From: Robiginitomaculum sp.
Lineage (GTDB): Bacteria; Pseudomonadota; Alphaproteobacteria; Caulobacterales; Maricaulaceae
Direction of reading: 5' to 3'
DNA length: 64,000 bases
NCBI GenBank assembly: GCA_015485155.1
Contig: WFUF01000025.1
Coordinates: 62,001 to 126,000, forward strand
Under the pieces are notes generated by a model that saw only the letters and a program-made list of their open reading frames with translations, did no database searches and was not told where the DNA came from. Below are positions 55,710 through 63,023 of this stretch, piece by piece. Position numbers and translations under genes: made by a program. The first letter of the stretch is position 1; each line of letters starts with the position of its first letter.

Positions 55710-56156
55710 GTGTTGAACTGGTTTCGGCACATTCTGGCGGGATTGGCTGTTTTGGCCATGTTAGGCGGCGCGGCGCTTGCCAACCCTGAGCCAAAAGAAG
55801 ATTCCCTACCCATCTCCAGCGATGAATTGCCTTGGTATCGCTCATTTACCCTTCGCAGCTCAGAAATTGATGCTGGTGCGTTTATGCCGCAAAAACAACC
55901 AGACCTTGAGTTCAGGGCCGGTGATCAGTGGGGTATTTCTGTAGGCCTTGAAGAACAAGACCCTTTGCTGGAAAGCTTTGACCGAATGAGTGCCGGCGCC
56001 TTTTATGATATTTCGCCGCGTTTTCGACTGGGCGGGGGCTTGAGCTTTGTTGCCCCTGGCGAGCTGCGAATTTCTACGCCCGAGGATCGGGTTCTGCCGG
56101 TTAGCCCGGTTGGGCAGGAGCCGGTGGTCAGAATCGAATCATCTATCAAGTTTTAA
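55710..56156 (+). CDS. Secreted protein, possibly NtrZ-like
   Basis: A 148-residue exported protein. The signal peptide (MLNWFRHILAGLAVLAMLGGAALA-NP) would leave a ~123-residue periplasmic protein. Segments DQWGISVGLEEQ, MSAGAFYDISPRFRLGGGLSF and the ending VRIESSIKF resemble, from memory, the alphaproteobacterial NtrZ family; in Caulobacter NtrZ is a periplasmic regulator acting on the NtrY/NtrX system. No ntrXY genes are in the window. The start is GTG with GAGGGAG at good distance. It ends overlapping the stop of the convergent ThiE-like gene by 4 bp. The family call is tentative, the exported nature is firm. Confidence 0.6.
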   Translation: MLNWFRHILAGLAVLAMLGGAALANPEPKEDSLPISSDELPWYRSFTLRSSEIDAGAFMPQKQPDLEFRAGDQWGISVGLEEQDPLLESFDRMSAGAFYDISPRFRLGGGLSFVAPGELRISTPEDRVLPVSPVGQEPVVRIESSIKF

Positions 56157-56797
56157 GCTCCACCACCTTTTAGGCTTACCCCTGCAGATACCAGAGCAAC
56201 GCCGCTACAAACACCTTGTAGCTTATGAGTGTTTTTCGCGGTTACGCCGCCCAAGGCAAATACCACACCATCTATGGTATCAACCATGGCCGCGAAGGCT
56301 TTAGCTCCTATTTCTTTATCAGCGCTTTGGCTGCCGGAGGAGAAAACCGGTGATAATATAACAGCATCGGCTCCGGCCAGATGTGCAGCACGGGCGGCGG
56401 CAATATTGTGTGCGGCTGCGGTTATCCACCGAAATTCGCCAGAAGCTGCAATCTCGGATATATGTCCAATTAGCCGTTGGGGCATATGGACGCCATCTGC
56501 CCCAACCTTTTGTGCAAGCTCCCAGTCTGCCCCCACCAGAAACCCGGAGCCGTTTTTTTTACAAATTTCTACAAGCTTGCGGGCTGTGGAAACGCGGGTT
56601 TTGTGGCCAAAGTGCCGGTATACCATAGCACAATCTGGCGGCAGGTTTTTTGCCAGCTCAATTGGTTCCGGGCTGCGCTTAGGATCAGTAAAAACCAGCA
56701 GGCCGGGCAGGTCAGTCAGCGCTTGTGCCCGACAAAAGCCAGGGCTGTTGCTGATACTTGCGATGGCGGACAGGGCGGTATAGAGCTGTTTTGTCAT
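56153..56797 (-). CDS. Thiamine-phosphate synthase-like (ThiE/TenI) protein
   Basis: A 214-residue TIM barrel of the ThiE/TenI family. Seen are LPGLLVFTDPKRSPEP, VGADGVHMPQRL (normally GADGVHLGQ), GADAVILSPVFSSGSQ, and FALGGVTAKNTHKL...GVALVSA. The substrate-binding QLREK strand of true ThiE is replaced by MVYRHFGHK, and the HLGQ-D loop is altered, so it may be a TenI-like relative rather than a working thiamine-phosphate synthase. Its ATG at 56797 overlaps the divergent YggS start by two bases; it has no visible ribosome site. Confidence 0.75.
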   Translation of the reverse strand: MTKQLYTALSAIASISNSPGFCRAQALTDLPGLLVFTDPKRSPEPIELAKNLPPDCAMVYRHFGHKTRVSTARKLVEICKKNGSGFLVGADWELAQKVGADGVHMPQRLIGHISEIAASGEFRWITAAAHNIAAARAAHLAGADAVILSPVFSSGSQSADKEIGAKAFAAMVDTIDGVVFALGGVTAKNTHKLQGVCSGVALVSAGVSLKGGGA

Positions 56798-57479
56798 GAA
56801 TAAAAGCTTGTCTGATATTGCGCAAAGACGCAAGAACATCACTTCCAGAATGCAAAGCGCGCTCAAGGATGCTGATAGAGCGTCAGATTCGTGCGAGCTG
56901 GTTGCTGTATCCAAGCGCCAGAGCGATATAAAAATTGATGCATTGTGGCGCGCAGGTCACCGGGTATTTGGTGAAAACCAAATAGATGAAGCAGAACGCC
57001 ACTGGTTAAACAAGCGACAGCAGGAAGAGTTGTTCAAACTGCATTTAATTGGCCATTTGCAAAGTAATAAAACCTCCCGCGCGGTTGATTTGTTTGATGT
57101 AATTGAGACGGTGGATTCGATAAAACTGGCTAGAAAGATCGACCACTGCTTACAAAAAAAACCAAAGCCATTGCAAATACTCATACAGGTAAACACCGGA
57201 GAAGAGCCACAAAAGCATGGAGTATTGCCACAAGACTTGCCGCAATTAATAAGCCAAATCCGGGAACAGACGTCATTAACAGTTTCTGGCCTTATGTGCC
57301 TGCCGCCAAAACATGATGAGCCAGGCCTGCATTTTGCGCTTTTGGCCAAGCTGGCAAAACAGCAAAACCTGTCACAATTATCCATGGGCATGAGCGCAGA
57401 TTTTGAAACCGCAATCAGGTTTGGGGCAAGCTCTGTTCGGATTGGCTCTGACCTGTTTGGTCCGCGCGAAACCGGGTGA
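56796..57479 (+). CDS. PLP-homeostasis protein YggS/PLPBP
   Basis: A 227-residue alanine-racemase-fold protein that binds pyridoxal phosphate and buffers vitamin B6 and amino acid pools. PLP lysine is Lys40 in LVAVSKRQ; also FGENQIDEAERHW, HLIGHLQSNK, GLMCLPP and the phosphate-binding SMGMSADFETAIRFGASSVRIGSDLFG (in segments). It diverges from the ThiE-like gene with start codons overlapping by two bases. Neighbourhood with DUF3576 and leuS is typical. It ends 33 bp before the convergent HD gene. Confidence 0.93.
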   Translation: MNKSLSDIAQRRKNITSRMQSALKDADRASDSCELVAVSKRQSDIKIDALWRAGHRVFGENQIDEAERHWLNKRQQEELFKLHLIGHLQSNKTSRAVDLFDVIETVDSIKLARKIDHCLQKKPKPLQILIQVNTGEEPQKHGVLPQDLPQLISQIREQTSLTVSGLMCLPPKHDEPGLHFALLAKLAKQQNLSQLSMGMSADFETAIRFGASSVRIGSDLFGPRETG

Positions 57480-57512
57480 TATTATTGTTTTAAGCTGCTA
57501 TTGGTACCCCTG

Positions 57513-58052
57513 TTACCATTTCATCATTGGTGCCGGGTTAAGCGGGTGGCGCAGAAACCATTTTGCAGCCTTTTTTATCAGCCCCTTGTGAAAACCATTA
57601 TTGGGGAAAGTTGTTTTTAGTTCTCGCAGCAAGGGGCGGCTTAACCCAAAGCCAAACAACCCCAATGAAAAATCAACAAGATCGCCTTTCCTGAACAGCT
57701 CAACCAGCATTTGCGGGTTTTCTTTGTATTCTCGCAATTTATGGTGTTCGCTGATCATCAGGCTGATTTCTTGGCTCCACTTTTCTAGACCAGTATCTTT
57801 CAGGTATTTCATGGCCGGGGAAATTGAAGGCGGTATGTAGTCAAGAGTGCTGCCAGCCCATATTCCTATATCGTGAAAGGCAGCGGCAATTTGAATTTTT
57901 TGCATGTCCTGTTCACTACAATGATGTAGCCAGAAACAACAATTCACCATGCGGTAAACGTGGTTTTTATATCCGCTATAATCTGTGCCGATAACAGGGC
58001 GCCAATCGGCTAAAATAGCATCAACAATCGGTAAGGTTTTGTATATTCTCAT
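57513..58052 (-). CDS. HD domain-containing protein
   Basis: A 179-residue predicted metal-dependent phosphohydrolase. The HD motif is His31 ... His60-Asp61 (YKNHVYRM, AAAFHDIGIWAG) with a further His pair in ISEHHKLREY, so a metal site is likely; the substrate is unknown. A 46-codon upstream extension inside the oxidoreductase is not needed. Its ATG lies two bases after the oxidoreductase stop, so the two are probably one operon. Confidence 0.8.
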   Translation of the reverse strand: MRIYKTLPIVDAILADWRPVIGTDYSGYKNHVYRMVNCCFWLHHCSEQDMQKIQIAAAFHDIGIWAGSTLDYIPPSISPAMKYLKDTGLEKWSQEISLMISEHHKLREYKENPQMLVELFRKGDLVDFSLGLFGFGLSRPLLRELKTTFPNNGFHKGLIKKAAKWFLRHPLNPAPMMKW

Positions 58053-58054
58053 GA

Positions 58055-59407
58055 TTAAATATCCGGTTTTTCCTGTAACTCCCGCTCTTCCAGAGCATCC
58101 CAGAGCTTTAGGCCGGTGCTGATTGCGCGAACAATCCCATCGCCAACCCACCCCGGAGGCCAAGCCAAAGCCTTGCGGTTTACTATCCAAAAGTCCGTAA
58201 GCTCTGTTTGGTTTTCCAAAACCAGATCAGCGATAGTGCGACCATTTAGCTGCGTAAGGGAAACTCCATGGCCAATACAACCGGCTGAATAAATAATTCT
58301 CTGGTCGCCAATAAAGCCAATTTCCGGGGTCATATCCAGGTTAACAGAAACAGGGCCGCCCCATCGATGTTCTATTTGTATGTCTTTCAGGCTCGGAAAC
58401 AGCCATTTTATGTGTCCGTGTAAGTCTTTCCATATTTTAACTGTATTCATGCTTTCCATGGTATTCTTGTTTGGGAAAGCAACATTTCCCCCGCCCATGG
58501 TCAGGCGCCCGCACCGGGTGCGTCTGAAATAATGAATTAGCTGCCGGTTATCCTCAACAGATTGGCGTTGGCTCCAGCCAATGTCATCCCATTGTTGTTC
58601 TGATAATTTTTGTGTCACCACTTGCGAGGTCCAGACCGGAGCCTGTCGAGAGCGAATGCGTGGCAGCCCGCGAACTGTGTTTGACCAGGCGTTTGTAGCA
58701 ATAATCAGCCTGTTACAAGTAACAATTCCGTCTGGGGTTTGCAGCTTTATGCTGTTGGAGCTTTTCTCTATTTTGAGAATCGGGGTGCGCTCATATATGG
58801 ATGCACCAGCATTTTTCGCAATTCTTTTTAATTCCTGTACATGCTTAAAGGGGTTTATGATTCCACTGTTTTTTTCAAAAATACCGGCCTGAAAACGTGG
58901 TGAATGTATGCTTTGCCTTATTTGTCTACTTGGTTGAAATTGATAATTTGCGCCCAAGCCCAGTTTTTGAAACAATTCCATACTGTTTTTAAGGCGCTTA
59001 ACCTGAGCAGAAGAATAAGCAACCCTAACTATGCCCGTGTGCTCATATGCGCTGTCCAGATCATATTGTTCAATCAACTCGCGCACATACTCAACGGCGC
59101 GGATCATATAATGTTGAGCTTCTTGCGTTCTTTGCTGGCCCCACCGCAAGATGGTTATTTCGGGTTCAAGCCCGAACAAGGTCATATTAAACCCGCCATT
59201 GCGCCCGGACGCTCCATACCCAACATATTGGGCCTCAAACACGGATACGGATAAGGCAGGTTCGCTGAGTTTTATCTCCCTGGCAGCAGACAGACCGGTA
59301 AATCCGCCGCCAATAATTGCAACATCAACCCGAGCCGCGCCCCGCAGCGGCTCGTCTATGACAATTTTTGGATGTTGGGATTCCCAAAAGGAGGCCGGTT
59401 TTATCAT
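58055..59407 (-). CDS. FAD-dependent amine oxidoreductase (DadA/PuuB-like)
   Basis: A 450-residue flavoprotein of the D-amino acid dehydrogenase/gamma-glutamylputrescine oxidase type. The dinucleotide motif is VDVAIIGGGFTGLSAAREI, then YGASGRNGGFN, and the C-terminal FAD segment with IIYSAGCIGHGVSLTQLNGRTIADL. The substrate is not determinable; PuuB-like enzymes oxidise secondary amines. The ATG at 59407 is preferred over a TTG 21 codons upstream that overlaps the promoter. It is divergent from a TetR regulator across a palindromic operator and is followed by the HD gene after two bases. Confidence 0.88.
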   Translation of the reverse strand: MIKPASFWESQHPKIVIDEPLRGAARVDVAIIGGGFTGLSAAREIKLSEPALSVSVFEAQYVGYGASGRNGGFNMTLFGLEPEITILRWGQQRTQEAQHYMIRAVEYVRELIEQYDLDSAYEHTGIVRVAYSSAQVKRLKNSMELFQKLGLGANYQFQPSRQIRQSIHSPRFQAGIFEKNSGIINPFKHVQELKRIAKNAGASIYERTPILKIEKSSNSIKLQTPDGIVTCNRLIIATNAWSNTVRGLPRIRSRQAPVWTSQVVTQKLSEQQWDDIGWSQRQSVEDNRQLIHYFRRTRCGRLTMGGGNVAFPNKNTMESMNTVKIWKDLHGHIKWLFPSLKDIQIEHRWGGPVSVNLDMTPEIGFIGDQRIIYSAGCIGHGVSLTQLNGRTIADLVLENQTELTDFWIVNRKALAWPPGWVGDGIVRAISTGLKLWDALEERELQEKPDI

Positions 59408-59425
59408 GAAACCTCGCTGGCAAAT

Positions 59426-59451
59426 GATTAAATATACGCGTACATTTAATC
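59426..59451. promoter_or_regulatory. 26-bp palindromic operator candidate
   Basis: A near-perfect palindrome: half-site GATTAAAT (59426-59433), core TACGCGTA (59435-59442), half-site ATTTAATC (59444-59451), with only the A/C pair at 59434/59443 not complementary. It lies between the divergent oxidoreductase and TetR genes, and its right half overlaps the oxidoreductase -10 element. It is probably the TetR operator. Confidence 0.7.
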
Positions 59452-59470
59452 GGCTGGGTCTGTTTGTCAA
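59443..59470 (-). promoter_or_regulatory. Predicted sigma-70-like promoter of the oxidoreductase-HD operon
   Basis: On the minus strand a consensus -35 TTGACA (59465-59470) and a weak -10 TAAATG (59443-59448) are 16 bases apart. The start of transcription would fall near 59436, about 30 bases before the ATG. The -10 lies inside the palindrome. A plus-strand -35-like TTGTCA (59464-59469), for tetR, overlaps the -35 back to back, with TAAATT 16 bases on. Confidence 0.6.
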
Positions 59471-59517
59471 CGGCTTGCTCAGCTATAAATTTTGTAAAAC
59501 GGGATGTCTGGGAGAAC

Positions 59518-60135
59518 ATGTTGAAAAAGAAAAAGAAGCCTGGCCGCAAAACAATTTCGAGAGGGGGGCTGGAATTAAAGCGACAGGAAATTGTAAATGC
59601 TGCTAACCGCCTGTTTATCGAGCGCGGCTATGAGGCAGTGTCAATGCGAAAGCTGGCGCAGGCCCTGCAAGTGTCAACAATGTCGCTATATCGTTATTTT
59701 CCCAGCAAGCGGGCTATTCTGGTACATATTTGGGCAAACATATTTGAGACTGTGTTTAAGAGTTGCAGACAGGCATCATTTGGTGCTGTGGGGGAAAACC
59801 AAAAGCTGATCGCCTATGCTGTAGAATTTGTTCAATACTGGCAAAAACACCCGGAACACTATCAAATGATTTACGGCCAAATAGATAAGCCAAATGCTGA
59901 AGAGCGCTTTTTTATTGATGAAGACGTGGTTCTAAGGGAAGTAAGTTTTGTTGAAGAGCTGTTGCTACGAGCTGGGGTTTCTACGGCAAGGGTAAAGCTA
60001 TCCGGGCAACAGTTCTTGTGTATCATTCATGGTGTAAGTCACTCCTTGGTAACTATACCGGAGTTGCATTGGTTGCCTCCACAACAATTGATAACAGGCC
60101 TGATCAACGGCCTGATCCAGCAGCAAAAAGAATAG
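59518..60135 (+). CDS. TetR/AcrR family transcriptional regulator
   Basis: A 205-residue repressor-type regulator. After a basic N-terminal arm (MLKKKKKPGRKTISRG) the TetR helix-turn-helix is IVNAANRLFIERGYEAVSMRKLAQALQVSTMSLYRYFPSKRAILVHIW (in segments). The helical C-terminal ligand domain (YAVEFVQYWQKHPEHYQMIYG) resembles the WHG/TetR_C_13 type. GGGAG precedes the ATG at 59518; an earlier TTG at 59464 overlaps the promoter. It is divergent from the oxidoreductase and probably controls it and itself at the palindrome. Confidence 0.9.
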   Translation: MLKKKKKPGRKTISRGGLELKRQEIVNAANRLFIERGYEAVSMRKLAQALQVSTMSLYRYFPSKRAILVHIWANIFETVFKSCRQASFGAVGENQKLIAYAVEFVQYWQKHPEHYQMIYGQIDKPNAEERFFIDEDVVLREVSFVEELLLRAGVSTARVKLSGQQFLCIIHGVSHSLVTIPELHWLPPQQLITGLINGLIQQQKE

Positions 60136-60150
60136 TTTTACCGAAAACTA
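60133..60150 (+). terminator. AT-rich hairpin at the tetR stop
   Basis: A perfect 7-bp inverted repeat TAGTTTT, 4-nt loop ACCG, AAAACTA that starts at the tetR stop codon. No T-run follows, so it is at best a weak terminator. Confidence 0.3.
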
Positions 60151-60167
60151 TGGTTTGGCTTAAAATA

Positions 60168-60244
60168 TGGTGACCCCGGCGCGATTCGAACGCGCGACCC
60201 CCAGATTAGGAATCTGGTGCTCTATCCTGCTGAGCTACGGGGCC
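60168..60244 (-). tRNA. tRNA-Arg (anticodon CCT)
   Basis: On the minus strand: acceptor GGCCCCG pairing with CGGGGTC (one G-U), D-arm GTAGCTCAGCAGGATAGAGC, anticodon stem CCAGA/TCTGG with loop TTCCTAA (anticodon CCT, reading AGG), a T-arm with TTCGAATC, discriminator A and an encoded CCA. The tRNA is 77 nt including CCA. It lies between tetR and the SNase-like gene with no sign of an integrated element at its 3' end. Confidence 0.96.
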
Positions 60245-60316
60245 AGATTTTACAGAATATACAGGATGACAAGCTACAGGCAAAGCGAATAGGGTCGTAG
60301 TGCAGGAGGCTCCTTG

Positions 60317-61099
60317 ATGCAACAAGCTAGGCGAAACTTTATTCTTGGTTCGTTGTCTTTTGGCGCTCCATTTATATTTGCCGTCTCCGGCAAGGCACAG
60401 CAAAATCAGCCGCATTTTGCCGGCGGTCGCCTGGCCCGAGTTCTCTCTGGCAATGTTTTTGAGCTGCAAGACGGTCGTGTTGTGCGCCTTGCCGGAGTGG
60501 TGGCGCCAAGACCACCAGCAAGATCCATGGTGGGCCAGCCGCTTTGGCAGGAAGCCAAAAGCCAATTGCAGGAAATTTTACAAGGGCATGATCTGATTTT
60601 TCAACAAGCAGCACACGACCGGTTTGGCAGGATTATCTCGCATGTAATGGCCGGATATGAAGAGCGTTGGGTTCAGGGGCAAATGCTAAGGCGCGGCCTT
60701 GCGCGAGTAAAAACCTCGGCACAGGATCACAGCCGCGCCCGCTTGATGTTGCGGTTGGAGAGTGAGGCCAGAGCGGCCAAAAAGAATATTTGGCAATATG
60801 AGTTTTACCGGGTACGGCAGCCAGATGACCTTGATGCGGATTTTGGCAGCTTTCAGATTGTTGCAGGAAAAATCATTTCCGTAGCCAATGGCCGCAACAA
60901 CACTTATTTGAATTTTGGGCGAAACTGGCGGCAGGATTTTACCGCACAGGCCAATCGAAAAGTTACCCGCGCCTTTACCCGCGCCGGTATTCGACTGTCC
61001 CGGCTCTCTGGCAGGCGCGTACGGGTTCGCGGCCAGATCCTGCCGCAAAATGGCGCATTAATAAAACTGGATCATCCCAGTCAACTGGAGCATTTTTAG
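60317..61099 (+). CDS. Exported SNase-like (thermonuclease family) protein, probably inactive
   Basis: A 260-residue protein with an N-terminal twin-arginine-like signal (QARRNFIL...AVSGKA), an SNase-like OB-fold domain (about residues 35-165) and a second OB-like domain (about 168-260: YLNFGRNWRQDFT, GRRVRVRGQILPQNGALI). The SNase core aligns around RVLSGNVFELQDGRVVRLAGVVAPRPP: the nuclease Asp21 position is Asn46, Asp40 position is Val62, and catalytic Glu43 is Arg65, while Arg35 (Arg57) and Arg87 (Arg105) remain. This makes staphylococcal-type activity unlikely. AGGAGG precedes the ATG. Its last codons and stop lie inside a repeat element. Confidence 0.82.
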   Translation: MQQARRNFILGSLSFGAPFIFAVSGKAQQNQPHFAGGRLARVLSGNVFELQDGRVVRLAGVVAPRPPARSMVGQPLWQEAKSQLQEILQGHDLIFQQAAHDRFGRIISHVMAGYEERWVQGQMLRRGLARVKTSAQDHSRARLMLRLESEARAAKKNIWQYEFYRVRQPDDLDADFGSFQIVAGKIISVANGRNNTYLNFGRNWRQDFTAQANRKVTRAFTRAGIRLSRLSGRRVRVRGQILPQNGALIKLDHPSQLEHF

Positions 61100-61273
61100 C
61101 AAAAGTGGGTACCGGTTTTGCGGTTGAATAAATGCGACAGATAAAGATTTAGCATTTTTAGCAAAAGTGGGAAGCTCTTTTAATGTCCTACCGCTTCGCT
61201 ACTTGAGGACTCTTTCTGTATCCTATCGCTTCGCTACTTGAGGACGGGTTTTGCGGTTGAATAAATGCGACAG
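61089..61273. repeat. Nested intergenic repeat cluster
   Basis: Three kinds of direct repeat are packed into 185 bp. A: a 21-bp unit beginning AGCATTTTTAGCAAAAG at 61089-61109 and 61151-61171 (identical). B: a 27-bp unit beginning GGTTTTGCGGTTGAATAA at 61114-61140 and 61247-61273 (identical). C: a 25-bp unit beginning TCCTA and containing CGCTTCGCTACTTGAGGAC at 61186-61210 and 61221-61245 (one mismatch). Order is A-B-A-C-C-B. A plus B carries AAAAGTGG-TACC-GGTTTT, an imperfect palindrome like dispersed repeats in Hyphomicrobiales. The first A unit contains the stop of the SNase-like gene. Confidence 0.85.
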
Positions 61274-61300
61274 GGCGGTTGTCGTATCCTGAAACCGCCC
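61273..61300. terminator. Hairpin between the SNase-like gene and carD
   Basis: A perfect 8-bp inverted repeat GGGCGGTT, 12-nt loop, AACCGCCC, directly after the repeat cluster and 15 bp before the carD stop. It sits between convergent genes, so it could stop transcription from both sides, but neither side has a clear T-run. Confidence 0.45.
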
Positions 61301-61314
61301 GGCCAACAATCTTA

Positions 61315-61836
61315 TCAGGCTGCAGCCACTGATTTGTTTACCAGCGTCTGGGTAAGGGTATCAAATGCTGCTTCACATTCAATTTTTTTAACCGCCGCCA
61401 CTTCTCGCGCCATTCTGTCAATAGCGCTTTCGTATAGTTGTCGCTCGGAGTAGGATTGCTCTGGCTGGTCATCATTGCGATGAAGGTCGCGCACCACTTC
61501 GGCAATCCAGATCAGATCTCCTGAATTGATTTTTGCTTCATATTCCTGAGCGCGGCGGCTCCACATGGTCCGTTTGACCTTTGGCTTGCCCTTTAGTGTC
61601 TCAATTGCATCCTCAAGAACCACCTGTGAGGCCAGCGCCCGCATGCCGGTGGTGCTGGCCCGGGCGGTTGGTACCCTTAATGTCATTTTATCCTGTGGAA
61701 AATCTACAACATAAACTTCAAGGTCCATTCCTGCTATATTTTCAACCTCAATAGCGGTAACCTGCCCAACACCGTGGGCTGGATAGACAATAAAATCCTT
61801 GGGTTTAAATTTTTTTGTGGATGCTTTTTTTGCCAT
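61315..61836 (-). CDS. carD: CarD family transcriptional regulator
   Basis: A 173-residue CarD/CdnL protein. The N-terminal RNA-polymerase interacting domain reads FKPKDFIVYPAHGVGQVTAIE, IAGMDLEVYVVDFPQDKMTLRVP and GMRALAS; the C-terminal helical domain has VKRTMWSRRAQEYEAKINSGDLIWIAEVVRDLHRND (in segments). Such proteins bind RNA polymerase beta and stabilise open complexes at rRNA and other promoters. It is monocistronic here; the ferredoxin gene often found upstream in alphaproteobacteria is absent. Confidence 0.94.
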   Translation of the reverse strand: MAKKASTKKFKPKDFIVYPAHGVGQVTAIEVENIAGMDLEVYVVDFPQDKMTLRVPTARASTTGMRALASQVVLEDAIETLKGKPKVKRTMWSRRAQEYEAKINSGDLIWIAEVVRDLHRNDDQPEQSYSERQLYESAIDRMAREVAAVKKIECEAAFDTLTQTLVNKSVAAA

Positions 61837-62199
61837 TTTTCTCTCTTTTGTTTTCTGTCTGTTTTCGCAGGAAAAGGCACAAATGCGCGCAGATCCAAAC
61901 GAGATCAGATGAAAGATTGGGGGTTTTGGTTTTAAAATGCGGAACGCAATACGTTAAAATTCAAAATTATCAAAACAAATTACTCACTTAATGCTCGCAC
62001 AGGTTCCGCAAGTTCTGGGCAGAACCATAACACAAATTTTGCCAAAAAGAAAGCGCCTGAATAACAGAAATCAGAAACGGGGCTTTTAAGAGGCTGTAGT
62101 TGAGTTTTTCGCGCTGTTGCGCGTTGACTTAAAAAGCAAGAGGCGTAGGTTTGCCGCTGCTTTGTTTGCATGAATGCAAATCACCTTAAGGGGCAGGAT
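61837..62199. other. Intergenic region between carD and sdhC
   Basis: About 360 bp holding the divergent promoters for carD and the sdh operon. I see no gene here. A 63-codon open frame on the minus strand (61980-62171) has no ribosome site or recognisable features. AT-rich segments occur at 61930-61985. An ATG at 62170 is in frame with sdhC but less likely than 62200. Confidence 0.45.
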
Positions 62200-62619
62200 A
62201 TGGGCGCAAAAACCAACCAGGCTAGGCCAATGTCACCATTTACCACAATTTGGCGGTGGCACATAACCATGGTGACTTCAATTTTACATCGGTTAAGCGG
62301 AATAGTTTTGGCTGGTGGGTCCTTGATATTGGTGTTGTGGCTGTGGGCCCTGTCACAAGGAGCGAAGCGCTATGAACAGGTGATGGGTATGCTGGGCTCT
62401 TTTCCCGGCAAACTGATATTGTTTGGGTTTACACTGGCGCTGTTCTTTCATTTGTTAAACGGGGTTAGGCATTTGGTCTGGGATAGTGGCCACGGCTATG
62501 AAAAACAAACCTCAAACCAAAGTGCCTGGCTGGTTATGGTTTTATCTTTGGTGTTAACGCTGGCTTTGTGGATTGCCGGGTATTGGGTGTTTGAGGCCTT
62601 CCCCGGACAAAAGGCTTAA
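62200..62619 (+). CDS. sdhC: Succinate dehydrogenase cytochrome b556 subunit
   Basis: A 139-residue membrane anchor of complex II with three helices. The family signature RPMSPFTTIWRWHITMVTSILHRLSGIVL (in segments) covers the quinone-binding Ser/Arg region, and the heme ligand histidine is in FFHLLNGVRHLVWDSGHG. The ATG at 62200 has AAGGGG and GCAGG before it and gives the usual N-terminus; an earlier ATG at 62170 is possible. It heads the sdhCDA(B) operon. Confidence 0.94.
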   Translation: MGAKTNQARPMSPFTTIWRWHITMVTSILHRLSGIVLAGGSLILVLWLWALSQGAKRYEQVMGMLGSFPGKLILFGFTLALFFHLLNGVRHLVWDSGHGYEKQTSNQSAWLVMVLSLVLTLALWIAGYWVFEAFPGQKA

Positions 62620-62634
62620 ATGGAGAAAAAGCCA

Positions 62635-63015
62635 ATGGCTCGTTTACAAACCCCGCGCGCTAAAATTACCGGTCTTGGTTCCGCAGGACACGGCAGCCGG
62701 CATTTTCTGGTGCAAAGAGTAACAGCCTTAGCGCTGTTGATACTGGTCCCTTTTGTGTTGTTTCAGTTCTTAGCGGCATTTTCTTCCGGTTATGAATCGG
62801 TGCGGATATGGGCTGGATCCCTGCTTGGTACCGGCACATTGCTGGTTTTGCTAAGCGCCATGTTCTGGCACCTGAAGCTGGGTGTGCAGGTGGTGGTCGA
62901 GGATTATTTTGGCGGCTGGGTGCGCTCGGCCCTGTTACTTATAAGTTTTTTTGGTTGTCTGGCTTTCTGGCTGGTCGGAGTTTTGTCAATTTTGAAAATT
63001 TTTATTGAAGGGTGA
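62635..63015 (+). CDS. sdhD: Succinate dehydrogenase membrane anchor subunit
   Basis: A 126-residue second membrane anchor of complex II. The N-terminus KITGLGSAGHGSRHFLVQRVTALALLILVP (in segments) and the heme-side MFWHLKLGVQVVVEDYFGG match SdhD. The ATG at 62635, with GGAG about eight bases upstream, gives the family-like start, while an ATG at 62620 directly after the sdhC stop is a less likely alternative. sdhA starts 8 bases after its stop. Confidence 0.93.
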   Translation: MARLQTPRAKITGLGSAGHGSRHFLVQRVTALALLILVPFVLFQFLAAFSSGYESVRIWAGSLLGTGTLLVLLSAMFWHLKLGVQVVVEDYFGGWVRSALLLISFFGCLAFWLVGVLSILKIFIEG

Positions 63016-63023
63016 TCCCGTAA

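Noticed and set aside
60168-60244. tRNA-Arg as an integration site of a mobile element
   Set aside because: No integrase, no direct repeat of the tRNA 3' end and ordinary genes on both sides.
61186-61245. The two C repeat units as a CRISPR remnant
   Set aside because: Two 25-bp units with a 10-bp spacer only, one mismatch, no cas genes, and embedded in other repeats.
61980-62171. 63-codon open frame on the minus strand before sdhC
   Set aside because: It lies across the divergent promoter region, lacks a ribosome site, and has no recognisable features.
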